Below, piece by piece: positions 8,091 to 17,913 of a DNA stretch of 64,000 bases. Source of the stretch: JAVJQS01 sp040218815 (lineage in GTDB: Bacteria; Bacteroidota; Bacteroidia; Flavobacteriales_E; Vicingaceae); contig JAVJQS010000015.1 in NCBI GenBank assembly GCA_040218815.1, forward strand, positions 186,001 through 250,000, given 5' to 3'. The notes under the pieces are model-generated. The model did not search any database, was not told the origin of the DNA, and worked only from the letters and a program-made list of their open reading frames with translations. The translations under genes and the position numbers were made by a program. The first letter of the stretch is position 1; each line of letters opens with the position of its first letter.

Positions 8091-9370
8091 TTTTAGATCG
8101 AAAAACTCCCCCAAAAATAAAACCTGCCAATCAGGTAGATTTTCTGAAGGCAGAAACTACTATATGTTCCAACGGAATTCCTATTCATTATATCAATCAT
8201 GGTGATCAAGATGTAATTCGTTTGCAATTAGCCTTTGATGCGGGTACGTATTATCAAGCCAAGCCTTTGTTGGCTGCGGCTGTAAATAACTTGCTACTAG
8301 AAGGGACTGATAAGTACTCTTCTCAAGAAATCGCCAACTATTTTGAGAATAGGGGAGCCTTTGTGCAAGGGGAAGTTGAAGCTGACAAGGGGATTATACA
8401 TGTTTATTCACTCACTAAGAACTTAGCCGAATTATTGCCGTTTCTATATGAAGTTATTTCTTCAGCGACTTTTCCAGATGATGAATTAGCAAGCTACTTG
8501 TCGATTCAACAACAAAACTTTGGGGTGAACAGTCAAAAAGTGGGTTTTATGGCTAAAAATAACTTTTTAAACGTAGTATTGGGAGAAAGAAGCCCCTATG
8601 CGTCCAAGGTAGAAGCAAACGATTATGAAAATATTACCCGCAATGATTTAATAGAATTTTATAACAACTATTATAAAGAAGGTCAATTGAGCGTTTTTGC
8701 CTCTGGAAAAATAACGCCAGAGACCTCAGACCTAATTGAAAAAGTTTTTGGATCTGACACAAGAAAAGGCTTAACACCTTTAGATAATGCTACTGAAGTT
8801 GATGCAGCTTTTTCTCAAAATGAATTGCTCTTGCCAAAAGAAAATGCATTGCAATCGGCAATTAGGATCGGTAAGCCGATAATTTCGAAACAGCATGAAG
8901 ATTTTCCAGCTCTATTTTTTACCAATACTGTCTTAGGAGGTTATTTTGGTTCTCGCTTAATGAGCAATATCCGAGAAGATAAGGGATATACTTATGGTAT
9001 AGGCAGTGGTTTGGTATCCTATAAAAATGCGGCCTATTTTTTAATTTCAACAGAAGTTGGGGCTGAGGTAACAGAAGCAACAGTAAGCGAAATTGAAATA
9101 GAGCTCAAGCGCTTGCAAAATGAGCTGCTTGACGAAAAAGAATTAAATTTGGTAAAAAATTACTTGAGGGGCAGCATTTTAAAGAACTTCGATGGAGCAT
9201 TTGCTGCCATGGACCGTTTTCGTTCAATCAATACCTTGGGTTTAGACTATGATTATTATGAAAACTTAATGCGAAACATTCAAGACATGACTGCTATTAA
9301 AGTCCAAGAAACGGCCAAAAGATATTTGCAGTTGGATAGTTTAAAAAAAATTATTGCAGGAAAAGTTTAA
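8087..9370 (+). CDS. M16 family peptidase-like protein, non-catalytic subunit
   Basis: A 427-aa M16-fold protein with no HxxEH motif at the expected N-terminal position, so it cannot bind the catalytic zinc. It keeps the substrate-binding R/Y motif of beta-type subunits, with Arg296 and Tyr302 in NIREDKGYTYG. This complements the upstream gene, whose product has the zinc site, and the 4-nt TTGA overlap implies translational coupling and equal expression. The start is the TTG at 8087; the next in-frame ATG lies deep in the domain. Role inferred: second half of a heterodimeric peptidasome. Confidence 0.92.
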   Translation: MILDRKTPPKIKPANQVDFLKAETTICSNGIPIHYINHGDQDVIRLQLAFDAGTYYQAKPLLAAAVNNLLLEGTDKYSSQEIANYFENRGAFVQGEVEADKGIIHVYSLTKNLAELLPFLYEVISSATFPDDELASYLSIQQQNFGVNSQKVGFMAKNNFLNVVLGERSPYASKVEANDYENITRNDLIEFYNNYYKEGQLSVFASGKITPETSDLIEKVFGSDTRKGLTPLDNATEVDAAFSQNELLLPKENALQSAIRIGKPIISKQHEDFPALFFTNTVLGGYFGSRLMSNIREDKGYTYGIGSGLVSYKNAAYFLISTEVGAEVTEATVSEIEIELKRLQNELLDEKELNLVKNYLRGSILKNFDGAFAAMDRFRSINTLGLDYDYYENLMRNIQDMTAIKVQETAKRYLQLDSLKKIIAGKV

Positions 9371-9427
9371 TTTAGAGGCAACCTTTGAGAAAAAATGCGT
9401 CATTAGGGTGCACAAAAACCAAAAATT

Positions 9428-12400
9428 ATGAAACGATTAATTGTATTACTAGTAGTTCTTTGCTCATTTGCAAGTACTTCCAAAGCTTCTCACATTCTCG
9501 GTGGTGAGATTGGCTGGACATGTTTACCAACTGGGAAGTATATATTTTACATGACTGTATATCGGGATTGTACCGGTATTAATTTTAATTATACTGATGA
9601 AACAATTACCATTGTAGGTGCTCCTTTACCAAAAGATGCCTCTGGAAGTTCGTTTGATAAAATTACTATGAAGCCTGATTCTAACAGATGGCAAGCAGAA
9701 CGAAACGGTGACACTTCTCCGAGATGTACCAACCAATATGGTAATCCAAACACCTGTGATAATGGTGACCAAGGTAGTGTTCAGCAGTTCTTTTACACTT
9801 CAGCTGCTTTAACATTGGCTGGTCAGCCAAATAGAGCAGGTTGGAAATTTTATTGGGAATCAGCATGTTGTCGTCCAGGTGATGTTACAAACGTAACTAC
9901 TACTGGAACGATGTTATTGAGAGCAGAAATGTATCGTACTCCAGGGAGCAACGATAAAGACCCTTGTACTGATTCATCACCTGAATTTAAATCATTGCCA
10001 ACTACTTCAGTTTGTAGAGGGTATGAATTTACTTATAACTCTACTGCAATTGATTCGGATTTAGATTCTTTGATTTACTCATGGGATCGACCATACAATC
10101 CACCATTACAAAATCCAGATCCTTTAGTTTATAAAGCTGGTTATTCTCCAACTAATCCAACTCCTGACAAAACTTTTGACATAAAAAATATCCCTTCTAC
10201 TTTAGGACCATTATCTGGTGTTATTAACATGGCTGTTTATAGTGGTGTTACAACTCAAAAATTTCTTACAGTTATTAAAGTTGACTCCTACAGAGATGGA
10301 CAAAAAATTGCAACAGTTTATCGTGAGATTCCAGTTTCGGTTTTCTCCTGTCCTGCGTTGCCGAATGGCAAAACAAATAATCCTCCAGAAGTATTTATTG
10401 ATGGAGTAAAAGCAGATGGGTTAATTATTGATATTACAGCTGGTCAAGAAGTGCGCTTACCACTGCAAGTAAAAGATTTAGATGTTACTGGTATTGGAAC
10501 TCAATTGCAGAATGTAACACTTGTTCCTGATGGCTTACTATTTACAAGAGATAGAACAATAGGACCAAACCCTGTAACTGATCCGGGATCACCATGTCAG
10601 GTAACTTATGGAGCTGGTAAAAACTTAGTAGTAGAGCCTTGTGCTTACTTACAAAATAAAACACCCTTTCTAGATGTAGGAACATCTCCACCAGAGCGAA
10701 AAATTTCTGGTCTTTCAGGTTTAGCAACAGAATTTGTTTGGGAAACGAGTTGTGCACACATTCAAACAAAAACTGGTGTTCCAGGAACATTAGAAGGAAT
10801 TTACAACTTTGTAATGCGAGTTTCTGATGATCACTGCCCAATTCCTGCGATTAATTACCCTACAATTACAGTGAGAGTAAAAGATCCGATTCCTTTAACT
10901 GAACCAATCATGAAGGGTATTGATGTTGATTTGAATGGTGAAATTACCTACCAGTGGGTGCCGGCAATTGACTCTGCGTTTACCTTTGAAAAATACATCG
11001 TTGAATCAGCTACATCACTTAATGGAGTTGCACCTGCAACATGGAATAATTTAAACAATAATTTAAAAGATTTTCAGCAAGAAAAGAAGAACGTAAACTT
11101 TCAATTATTCTTTAATGTAAATCCATTAGACCCTACCTCACCAAGAAATATCTTGAATAAACGAGATAGAGATTGGTACATGCGAATGAGAGCAGTTTCT
11201 GGTTGTACAGATGATGTTGAATCACCTAATTCAGATCGAGTTAGAGTGATGGAGTCTGAGATTGTTTCTTCAGGTGGTTTTCCAAATCCAGTGCAATCAA
11301 GAGCCACTGTAACTTGGAATAGACCAAAAGGAGTAAATGCTAAAACCTACCCTTATTTTCACTATGAGTCTCCAACCCATTTTTACATTTGGGAAAACGA
11401 TTCAATAAGTAATGGTGGAGTAGCAGATCCTGCCAACTGGTATATAAGAGGTGATACCAATGCCACTACTTATTCTATTGGTTCTAATGTTTGTATGGAT
11501 TACATTGGCCTAAGAATAGAGGCTCGTGATACGGTAATTACCTGGAAGCAAGGAAACGCGCCTAGCCCACGAATTGATAGTTTGGATACCTTAGTTTTTA
11601 GCACGTTCAGTACTATTGATACCATTTATATGGTTACTCCAGGTCGAATTCCTCGTCCAAAGTTAGATACCATTGAAGTGAAGGCAAATGGTGATGTTTA
11701 CATTAGAGGAGATAGAGCTGCAGCAGGTACTGCAGGAACCTTCAACTTGTATAACTCTGTTGTAGACCCAGATAGCTTATTGGCCAGTTTAGAATTAGCC
11801 ATTGAAGACTCTGTGCAAATCGCAGGACAAAATGCAGATAATAAAATAAGAAGGTTAATTGTTGAAGCGGTAGATATATGTAACGCCTCAGTAAGGGAAA
11901 ATAGTTTTGTTTACACGACAATACTTCCAACAGGTAGTTTTCAAGCGGCATGTCCTCCAACCTATACCTTAAATTGGAATGAACCTCTAGGTTTTAATAC
12001 AGCTATTAAAAGCTACCGGATTTTAGTTGATACTACTGGAACAGGAAATAACTTTTTCCAAGCTGCCTCAAATGATGGTACAAGTACTTCTTTAGTTGTA
12101 CCTGTAATTCAAGGCACAGAATATATGTTTAGAGTGATTGCGACAGATAACGAAGGCGCAGTAAATATTTCAGCTATACATACATTTACAGTGCCTACTG
12201 GATTGCCAACCAATGAGGTTCCTTCGGTGCCTGAATTACGTTGTACTTTTGTTGAGGATGATGGATCTGTTCTATTATCGTTTAATAGAAATGACAGAGA
12301 TTCTACTAAGAATGGACAAGGCTACAGAATTGAGTATAGAAGAAATAATGGAGCATGGCAAAATTTTGCAGGTGCCGGTTTGATTAATTATGATGCTGAT

Positions 12401-14338
12401 AAAACGGATGGTGATCAAGGTGATACTTCAGCTTTAATTACTGGTATTGATGCACAAACTGCGCGTTATGATTTTAGAGCAGCCATTCTTGGTGGTTGTG
12501 ATGGAAATACAATCGACGGTTGGAGCAATGTGATAAGCAGTATTTTTATTGAAGCTACTGCTTTTCCTAACGATCCATCAAAAAGAGGTAATGTTGAGTG
12601 GAATTCAACCAATGTAGACTATAACAGTACTTATAGTTTATATAAAGATACCTTTAATTTAAGGTATGCACCTACTTTGTTAACCCTTGGACTGGATACT
12701 ACTTCGGTGGTTGATAATGATAATGGAGATATTTGCTTTGGTGCTCAAAATTACTACGTTACTATAGAGGATGAGTTTAGTAAGTGCATTAGCCGTTCAA
12801 ACATCGACAGTGTGTTGTATGTGGATAATTTTCCACCAGAGCCATTGGATTTAAATTATATATCTTATGATAGAGTAACTGGCGGAATAAGAGCTTATTG
12901 GACTCGAGATACTGATTCTGACACAGACTCCTTATTCTTTACCACTACTGATGGATTTAACTCAGGTTTACAAGCCTATAAAGCCATAGGTGAAGAAGAT
13001 TACAGAGCAGAAGAGTACTTGATTCCATTTACTACCTTGGATGCACGCGACTCTGCAGTTGTTGTTGGGGCCCTTGCGCAAGATGAATGTGGAAATAGAA
13101 GCGCAGAAGAAGATTTAACTTTTCATAAAAGCATGGATGTTGAAGTGCAGTGGAATGTATGTGATTCTTCTATGCAAATTACCTGGACTCCTTATGAAGG
13201 GTTTAATGAAGATTTTGATGTAGAATATACAGTTTACTTTGATTCTTCAGCAGCTGGGTTTAATAATGTTGCTGCTATACCAGAAAGTCAAGGAACATTG
13301 GATACTACTTTTAATCATAAAATTGAAGTAGGAGATAAGGTTTATCGTTATTTTGTAGAGGCGGTAAGTACTGACCCTGCAACTGCTAATTCCGGGTTTG
13401 TTTCTGCTTCAAATGTCGATTCTGATTTCGCCATTTATGAGGACGTGCCACGTTATGGGTATTTAACTTTTGCAACGGTAGAAGACAGAGTTGTAAATCT
13501 TGAATACTATAAGGACACCTTGATTAATGTGAAAGGATATAATATCTTCAGAGGGACAGATAAAAACCTGATGAATAGAATCGGCTACATTGATTTTCAA
13601 ACGGTGAAAGACGATGAAATAATCGATTTTACTGATGCCAATGTGGACGTAAGTAGCTTTAGTTATTTCTACAAAATTCAAGTGCAAAACGCTTGTGATG
13701 AGCCAGTAGATACGTCTAACTTAGGTAGAAGCATCTTGTTGAATGTGAATCCTGATAATGAAGCAGTAACGAACACCTTAACATGGAATGAATATGTTGA
13801 GTGGGACAGTACTGTTGCTTATTACAACATTTATAGAGGTGTAGATACTGAACCGACAAATCAGATTTATGATGTTGTACCACCAAGCAATGATGAGTTC
13901 AACTTATTTGTCGATGATGTGTACGATGACTTATTCAGTATCGGTAAATTCTGCTACAGGGTTGAAGCAATACAAGGTCAAGTAACTAATGCAGCTACGA
14001 ATGGATTTCCTAATGATTTGCAGCCAGCAATCTCTAAGTCTAATGTAGTTTGTGTAACGCAAGAGCCGTTATTTTATATACCAAATGCCTTCGCTCCTGA
14101 TGGAGTTAACAAAACATTTGGTCCAAAAGGACAGTTCTTTGACTTTAGCTTGTATGAAATGGTGATTTTCAACCGTTGGGGCGAGGAAGTTTATCGAACT
14201 CGTGACATCAATAAAGGTTGGGATGGTACCTATAATGGAGAAATAGCACAACTTGGCAGTTATGTTTACACCATTCGTTTTATAGATGCTGATGGTGACG
14301 AACACCGACGAAAAGGAACAGTAACTTTAGTTAAATAA
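9428..14338 (+). CDS. Giant secreted protein with T9SS type-B (gliding-motility-associated) C-terminal domain
   Basis: A 1636-aa protein. It begins with a signal peptide (MKRLIVLLVVLCSFAS), then SHILGGEIGWTC and YRDCTGINF, an N-terminus shared by many large Bacteroidota surface proteins. The middle is a string of fibronectin-III/Ig-like beta-sandwich segments; strand patterns such as SYRILVDTTG, GYRIEYRRNNG and YNIFRGTDK recur from roughly residue 490 to 1500. The last ~85 residues (IPNAFAPDGVNKTFGP, MVIFNRWGEEVYRT, KGWDGTYNG, GSYVYTIRF) match the type-B sorting domain read by the type IX secretion system. It is predicted to cross the outer membrane through T9SS and remain on the surface or be released; adhesin-like use is inference. 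Monocistronic, followed by a strong terminator. Confidence 0.93.
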   Translation: MKRLIVLLVVLCSFASTSKASHILGGEIGWTCLPTGKYIFYMTVYRDCTGINFNYTDETITIVGAPLPKDASGSSFDKITMKPDSNRWQAERNGDTSPRCTNQYGNPNTCDNGDQGSVQQFFYTSAALTLAGQPNRAGWKFYWESACCRPGDVTNVTTTGTMLLRAEMYRTPGSNDKDPCTDSSPEFKSLPTTSVCRGYEFTYNSTAIDSDLDSLIYSWDRPYNPPLQNPDPLVYKAGYSPTNPTPDKTFDIKNIPSTLGPLSGVINMAVYSGVTTQKFLTVIKVDSYRDGQKIATVYREIPVSVFSCPALPNGKTNNPPEVFIDGVKADGLIIDITAGQEVRLPLQVKDLDVTGIGTQLQNVTLVPDGLLFTRDRTIGPNPVTDPGSPCQVTYGAGKNLVVEPCAYLQNKTPFLDVGTSPPERKISGLSGLATEFVWETSCAHIQTKTGVPGTLEGIYNFVMRVSDDHCPIPAINYPTITVRVKDPIPLTEPIMKGIDVDLNGEITYQWVPAIDSAFTFEKYIVESATSLNGVAPATWNNLNNNLKDFQQEKKNVNFQLFFNVNPLDPTSPRNILNKRDRDWYMRMRAVSGCTDDVESPNSDRVRVMESEIVSSGGFPNPVQSRATVTWNRPKGVNAKTYPYFHYESPTHFYIWENDSISNGGVADPANWYIRGDTNATTYSIGSNVCMDYIGLRIEARDTVITWKQGNAPSPRIDSLDTLVFSTFSTIDTIYMVTPGRIPRPKLDTIEVKANGDVYIRGDRAAAGTAGTFNLYNSVVDPDSLLASLELAIEDSVQIAGQNADNKIRRLIVEAVDICNASVRENSFVYTTILPTGSFQAACPPTYTLNWNEPLGFNTAIKSYRILVDTTGTGNNFFQAASNDGTSTSLVVPVIQGTEYMFRVIATDNEGAVNISAIHTFTVPTGLPTNEVPSVPELRCTFVEDDGSVLLSFNRNDRDSTKNGQGYRIEYRRNNGAWQNFAGAGLINYDADKTDGDQGDTSALITGIDAQTARYDFRAAILGGCDGNTIDGWSNVISSIFIEATAFPNDPSKRGNVEWNSTNVDYNSTYSLYKDTFNLRYAPTLLTLGLDTTSVVDNDNGDICFGAQNYYVTIEDEFSKCISRSNIDSVLYVDNFPPEPLDLNYISYDRVTGGIRAYWTRDTDSDTDSLFFTTTDGFNSGLQAYKAIGEEDYRAEEYLIPFTTLDARDSAVVVGALAQDECGNRSAEEDLTFHKSMDVEVQWNVCDSSMQITWTPYEGFNEDFDVEYTVYFDSSAAGFNNVAAIPESQGTLDTTFNHKIEVGDKVYRYFVEAVSTDPATANSGFVSASNVDSDFAIYEDVPRYGYLTFATVEDRVVNLEYYKDTLINVKGYNIFRGTDKNLMNRIGYIDFQTVKDDEIIDFTDANVDVSSFSYFYKIQVQNACDEPVDTSNLGRSILLNVNPDNEAVTNTLTWNEYVEWDSTVAYYNIYRGVDTEPTNQIYDVVPPSNDEFNLFVDDVYDDLFSIGKFCYRVEAIQGQVTNAATNGFPNDLQPAISKSNVVCVTQEPLFYIPNAFAPDGVNKTFGPKGQFFDFSLYEMVIFNRWGEEVYRTRDINKGWDGTYNGEIAQLGSYVYTIRFIDADGDEHRRKGTVTLVK

Positions 14339-14361
14339 AGTTCTATTATCCAACAGTTAAA

Positions 14362-14390
14362 GGGAAGTCGTAATACGGCTTCCCTTTTTT
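14362..14390 (+). terminator. Rho-independent terminator after the T9SS cargo gene
   Basis: GGGAAGTCGTA pairs with TACGGCTTCCC (one G-U pair) around a short loop at 14362-14384, followed by six T at 14385-14390. It lies 24 nt after the stop and isolates the giant gene from guaB. Confidence 0.9.
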
Positions 14391-14424
14391 ATTTTATTAA
14401 CAGCAAAATGCCTGTCAGAATCGT

Positions 14425-14432
14425 TATTTTTG
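14425..14432 (+). promoter_or_regulatory. -7 element (TATTTTTG) for guaB
   Basis: Perfect TAnnTTTG match 19 nt before the guaB ATG, directly after the upstream terminator. The -33 region does not show a clear TTTG at the usual spacing. Confidence 0.6.
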
Positions 14433-14451
14433 CCGTCTTAAAAACGCCACT

Positions 14452-15927
14452 ATGAGTACGAGTTCTGAAAGCCGTTTTCTTCCCGAAGGATTGACCTATG
14501 ACGATGTGTTGTTGGTTCCTTCTTACTCTGAAGTAATGCCACGAGAAGTGGATATCAGGAGTCAATTTTCAAAAAACATTCGATTGAACACACCAATAGT
14601 ATCTGCAGCAATGGATACTGTTACTGAATCAGCTATGGCTATAGCTATTGCTGGTGAAGGTGGAATAGGGGTATTGCATAAAAATATGAGCATTCAACAG
14701 CAAGCCGCTGAGGTGAGAAAAGTGAAGCGCTCAGAAAGTGGAATGATCCAAGATCCTATTACCTTAAATGTTGATGCAAAAGTGGCTGATGCTTTAGCCT
14801 TAATGAAGGAAAATAAAATTGGTGGAATTCCAATTGTTGATGACAAAAGCACTTTACTGGGTATTGTAACCAATAGAGATTTGCGTTTTCAAAAGAACAT
14901 GGAGCAAGCAGTTTCAGAAGTAATGACCAAAGAGAAGATCATTACCACTCAAATAGGAACTGACTTAAAGAAAGCAGAAGATATTTTACAGCAACACAAA
15001 ATAGAAAAGCTACCAGTAGTTGATAAAAGCAATAAATTAATTGGCTTAATCACTTATCGAGATATTATAAAGCTAAAGGAACGTCCGAATGCCTGTAAGG
15101 ATGAATTTGGTCGCTTGCGAGTAGCCGCAGCAGTTGGCGTTACTGCTGATGTGATGGATCGGATTGATGCCTTAGTAAAAGTTGGCGTTGATGCAGTGAT
15201 TATTGATACTGCGCATGGCCATTCTAAAGGGGTATTAGAGACTTTGAAAAAGGTGAAAGCTAAATTTCCTAAACTAGATGTAGTCGTTGGAAACATTGCC
15301 ACAAAAGAAGCGGCCTTAGCCTTAGCAAAGGCAGGTGCTGATGCTGTTAAAGTAGGGATAGGACCAGGTTCTATTTGTACAACTAGAGTAATTGCTGGAG
15401 TTGGTGTTCCACAATTTTCTGCAGTAATGATGGTTTCCGAAGCCTTGAAAGGGCTGGGAATTCCTGTAATTGCCGATGGTGGTTTGCGCTTTACTGGAGA
15501 TGTAGTAAAGGCATTAGCAGCAGGAGCAGATACAGCAATGGCAGGATCTTTATTTGCAGGAGTAGCAGAATCACCGGGTGAAACTATTATTTACGAAGGG
15601 AGAAAGTTCAAGGCATATCGTGGAATGGGTTCTGTAGAAGCCATGGAAAAAGGTTCAAAAGACCGCTACTTTCAAGAGATGGAAGATGACATTAAGAAAC
15701 TAGTTCCAGAAGGAATAAGCGGACGAGTGCCATTCAAAGGTTCATTAAGCGAAGTAATTTATCAAATGGTTGGTGGAATTAGAGCAGGAATGGGCTATTG
15801 TGGATGTGGAACCATTGAAAAGTTAAAAACCGATGCAATTTTTATAAAAATTACCAATGCCGGAATTCGAGAAAGTCATCCACATGATATAACTATAACT
15901 CGAGAGGCACCAAACTATAGTCGTTAA
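14452..15927 (+). CDS. guaB: Inosine-5'-monophosphate dehydrogenase
   Basis: A 491-aa cytoplasmic enzyme that oxidises IMP to XMP with NAD+, the committed step of GMP synthesis. It has the N-terminal barrel start (LTYDDVLLVP), an inserted Bateman domain of two CBS motifs (about residues 95-215: MIQDPITLNV, GGIPIVDD, KLPVVDK), and the active-site loop GPGSICTTR with catalytic Cys309. RYFQEMED and EGISGRVPFKG form the mobile flap region. Length matches bacterial GuaB. It has its own promoter and sits 26 bp before the PPIase genes, so some read-through into the envelope-chaperone set is likely. Confidence 0.98.
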   Translation: MSTSSESRFLPEGLTYDDVLLVPSYSEVMPREVDIRSQFSKNIRLNTPIVSAAMDTVTESAMAIAIAGEGGIGVLHKNMSIQQQAAEVRKVKRSESGMIQDPITLNVDAKVADALALMKENKIGGIPIVDDKSTLLGIVTNRDLRFQKNMEQAVSEVMTKEKIITTQIGTDLKKAEDILQQHKIEKLPVVDKSNKLIGLITYRDIIKLKERPNACKDEFGRLRVAAAVGVTADVMDRIDALVKVGVDAVIIDTAHGHSKGVLETLKKVKAKFPKLDVVVGNIATKEAALALAKAGADAVKVGIGPGSICTTRVIAGVGVPQFSAVMMVSEALKGLGIPVIADGGLRFTGDVVKALAAGADTAMAGSLFAGVAESPGETIIYEGRKFKAYRGMGSVEAMEKGSKDRYFQEMEDDIKKLVPEGISGRVPFKGSLSEVIYQMVGGIRAGMGYCGCGTIEKLKTDAIFIKITNAGIRESHPHDITITREAPNYSR

Positions 15928-15953
15928 TTTCCAATTTAAAATTTCTAAAAACT

Positions 15954-17912
15954 ATGAATACGATCAAAAATTTATTTGCAACATTTTTTGTGCTTTTATC
16001 AGTTGCTCTAGTAGCACAAGACAATGGTGAAAAAATCTTTATCGATTTTGGTGATGAAAAGATCACTAAGGCTGAATTCAAGCGAGTGTATGAAAAAAAT
16101 AACAACGGTGAAATGGTTAGTAAAAGCACCGTTGATGAATACTTGGAGCTATACATAAACTTTAAACTGAAGGTGCTTGAAGCAGAGGCGCGAGGGCTTG
16201 ACACCAATGCTGGATTTGTGAAGGAATTAGCTGGCTATAGAAGACAACTTGCTCAACCATATATGTCGGCAGACAACATTTTAGAAGAATTAAAAAAGGA
16301 AGCCTATGAGCGTTTGCAAGAAGATATTCGCGCGAGTCATATCCTAATCTCTGTAAAAGAAGATGCTAGTCCTGAGGATACCTTATTGGCTTATAAAAAG
16401 GCAGAAGAAGTGAAGAAGAAATTAGAAAAAGGCGAAGATTTTGAAGCCTTAGCAAAGGAATACTCTGATGATCCATCGGCAAAGGTCAATGGGGGAGACC
16501 TAGGCTATTTTACGGCGTTTTACATGGTATACCCTTTTGAATCTGCGGCTTACAATACTAAAGAAGGGGAAATTTCTGAAATTGTTCGTTCAAAATTTGG
16601 GTATCATATTCTAAAAATAACAGATAGAAGGGAAGCTGTAGGTAATATCACAGTGGAACATATCTTAATCTCGAATAATCCTGAAATCTCTAAAACGGAT
16701 AATCCAGAAGGAAAAATAAAAGAAATTTATGGCAAGATAAAAGGAGGAGCGCCTTTTGTAGATATGGCAGCACAATTCTCTGATGATACTCGTTCGGCTT
16801 CTAATGGAGGAAGACTACCTACCTTTGGAGTAAGCAGAATGGTTCCAGAATTTGAAGCTGTAGCATATAGCTTGAAAAAACCAGGGGATATTTCAAAACC
16901 TTTTGAAACACAATATGGCTGGCACATTATTAAATTAATTCAAAAACAGCCGATTGGCAGTTATGACGAAATAGAAAGTGAATTAACTTCACGTGTAGAA
17001 AAAGATAGTCGATCGAACCTAGAAGAGGGCGCCGTACTTCGAAAAATTCAAAAAGACTATGGCTTTACCGAAAACTTAAGCGAACGAAATGATTTTTATG
17101 AAGCCCTGAATGAATCATATTTTGAAGATGGCTGGGACCCCAATTCAATATCAAACTTGAATAAAACCCTCTTTACAATTGGTGATAAAAAAGTGAATCA
17201 AACTGACTTTGCTAAATTTTTAGCCATTAATCAAACAAAGCGAAATCCAATGGATATCCAAGTATTGGTAAATCGAAAATACAATGATTTTAAAAGCATT
17301 GAATTGGTAGCTTTTAAAGATTCGAAATTAGATGAAGAGTATCCTGAATTTAAAGCTTTAATGCAAGAATACCATGATGGTATCTTATTGTTTAACCTGA
17401 CCGATAAGGTGGTTTGGAGTAAAGCGGTAAAAGACTCTGCCGGACTTCAAAATTTTTATGAAAATAACAAAGAAAAATATAAGTGGGGAAAAAGAGTTGA
17501 CGCGATTGTATTTTCTGCACTTAATGAGAAAGTGGCTAATTCTACAAAAGAGTTAATCAAAGAAGCTGACTCTGTAGATGCTTCAGCAATTGCAGATAAA
17601 ATAAATTCAACTTCACTACTTAACTTAAAGTATGAGCTTAACAAATATGAGAAAGGGATTAACGAAACTGTAGATGCTGTAGAATGGGTTGAAGGAGTTT
17701 CTGAAAATAAACCAAAAGACGGAAGAGTAGAATTTGTTTACATCAAGGAGGTGCTTAAGCCTAGCTATAAAACCATTGAAGATTCTAGAGGAATTATAAC
17801 TTCGGATTACCAAGAATACTTGGAGAAAGAATGGATAAAATCATTACGAGAAAAATATTCATTCACTATAGACCAAGCTATTCTCAAAAATCTAAAAAAC
17901 GAATTAAATTAA
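15954..17912 (+). CDS. Periplasmic peptidyl-prolyl isomerase with two parvulin domains
   Basis: A 652-aa protein with a signal peptide (MNTIKNLFATFFVLLSVALVAQ) and a SurA/PrsA-like N-terminal helical region (residues ~35-120). Two consecutive PPIC domains follow, starting near RASHILISV (127-135) and VEHILISNN (~228), each ending in the parvulin YGWHII/FGYHIL-type strand. The ~320-residue C-terminal part is helical and charged, without a domain I recognise. It probably chaperones unfolded outer-membrane or T9SS proteins in the periplasm. It is followed after 1 bp by the lipoprotein gene, implying co-translation; the three-gene order with SurA suggests joint action. Confidence 0.9.
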   Translation: MNTIKNLFATFFVLLSVALVAQDNGEKIFIDFGDEKITKAEFKRVYEKNNNGEMVSKSTVDEYLELYINFKLKVLEAEARGLDTNAGFVKELAGYRRQLAQPYMSADNILEELKKEAYERLQEDIRASHILISVKEDASPEDTLLAYKKAEEVKKKLEKGEDFEALAKEYSDDPSAKVNGGDLGYFTAFYMVYPFESAAYNTKEGEISEIVRSKFGYHILKITDRREAVGNITVEHILISNNPEISKTDNPEGKIKEIYGKIKGGAPFVDMAAQFSDDTRSASNGGRLPTFGVSRMVPEFEAVAYSLKKPGDISKPFETQYGWHIIKLIQKQPIGSYDEIESELTSRVEKDSRSNLEEGAVLRKIQKDYGFTENLSERNDFYEALNESYFEDGWDPNSISNLNKTLFTIGDKKVNQTDFAKFLAINQTKRNPMDIQVLVNRKYNDFKSIELVAFKDSKLDEEYPEFKALMQEYHDGILLFNLTDKVVWSKAVKDSAGLQNFYENNKEKYKWGKRVDAIVFSALNEKVANSTKELIKEADSVDASAIADKINSTSLLNLKYELNKYEKGINETVDAVEWVEGVSENKPKDGRVEFVYIKEVLKPSYKTIEDSRGIITSDYQEYLEKEWIKSLREKYSFTIDQAILKNLKNELN

Positions 17913-17913
17913 G

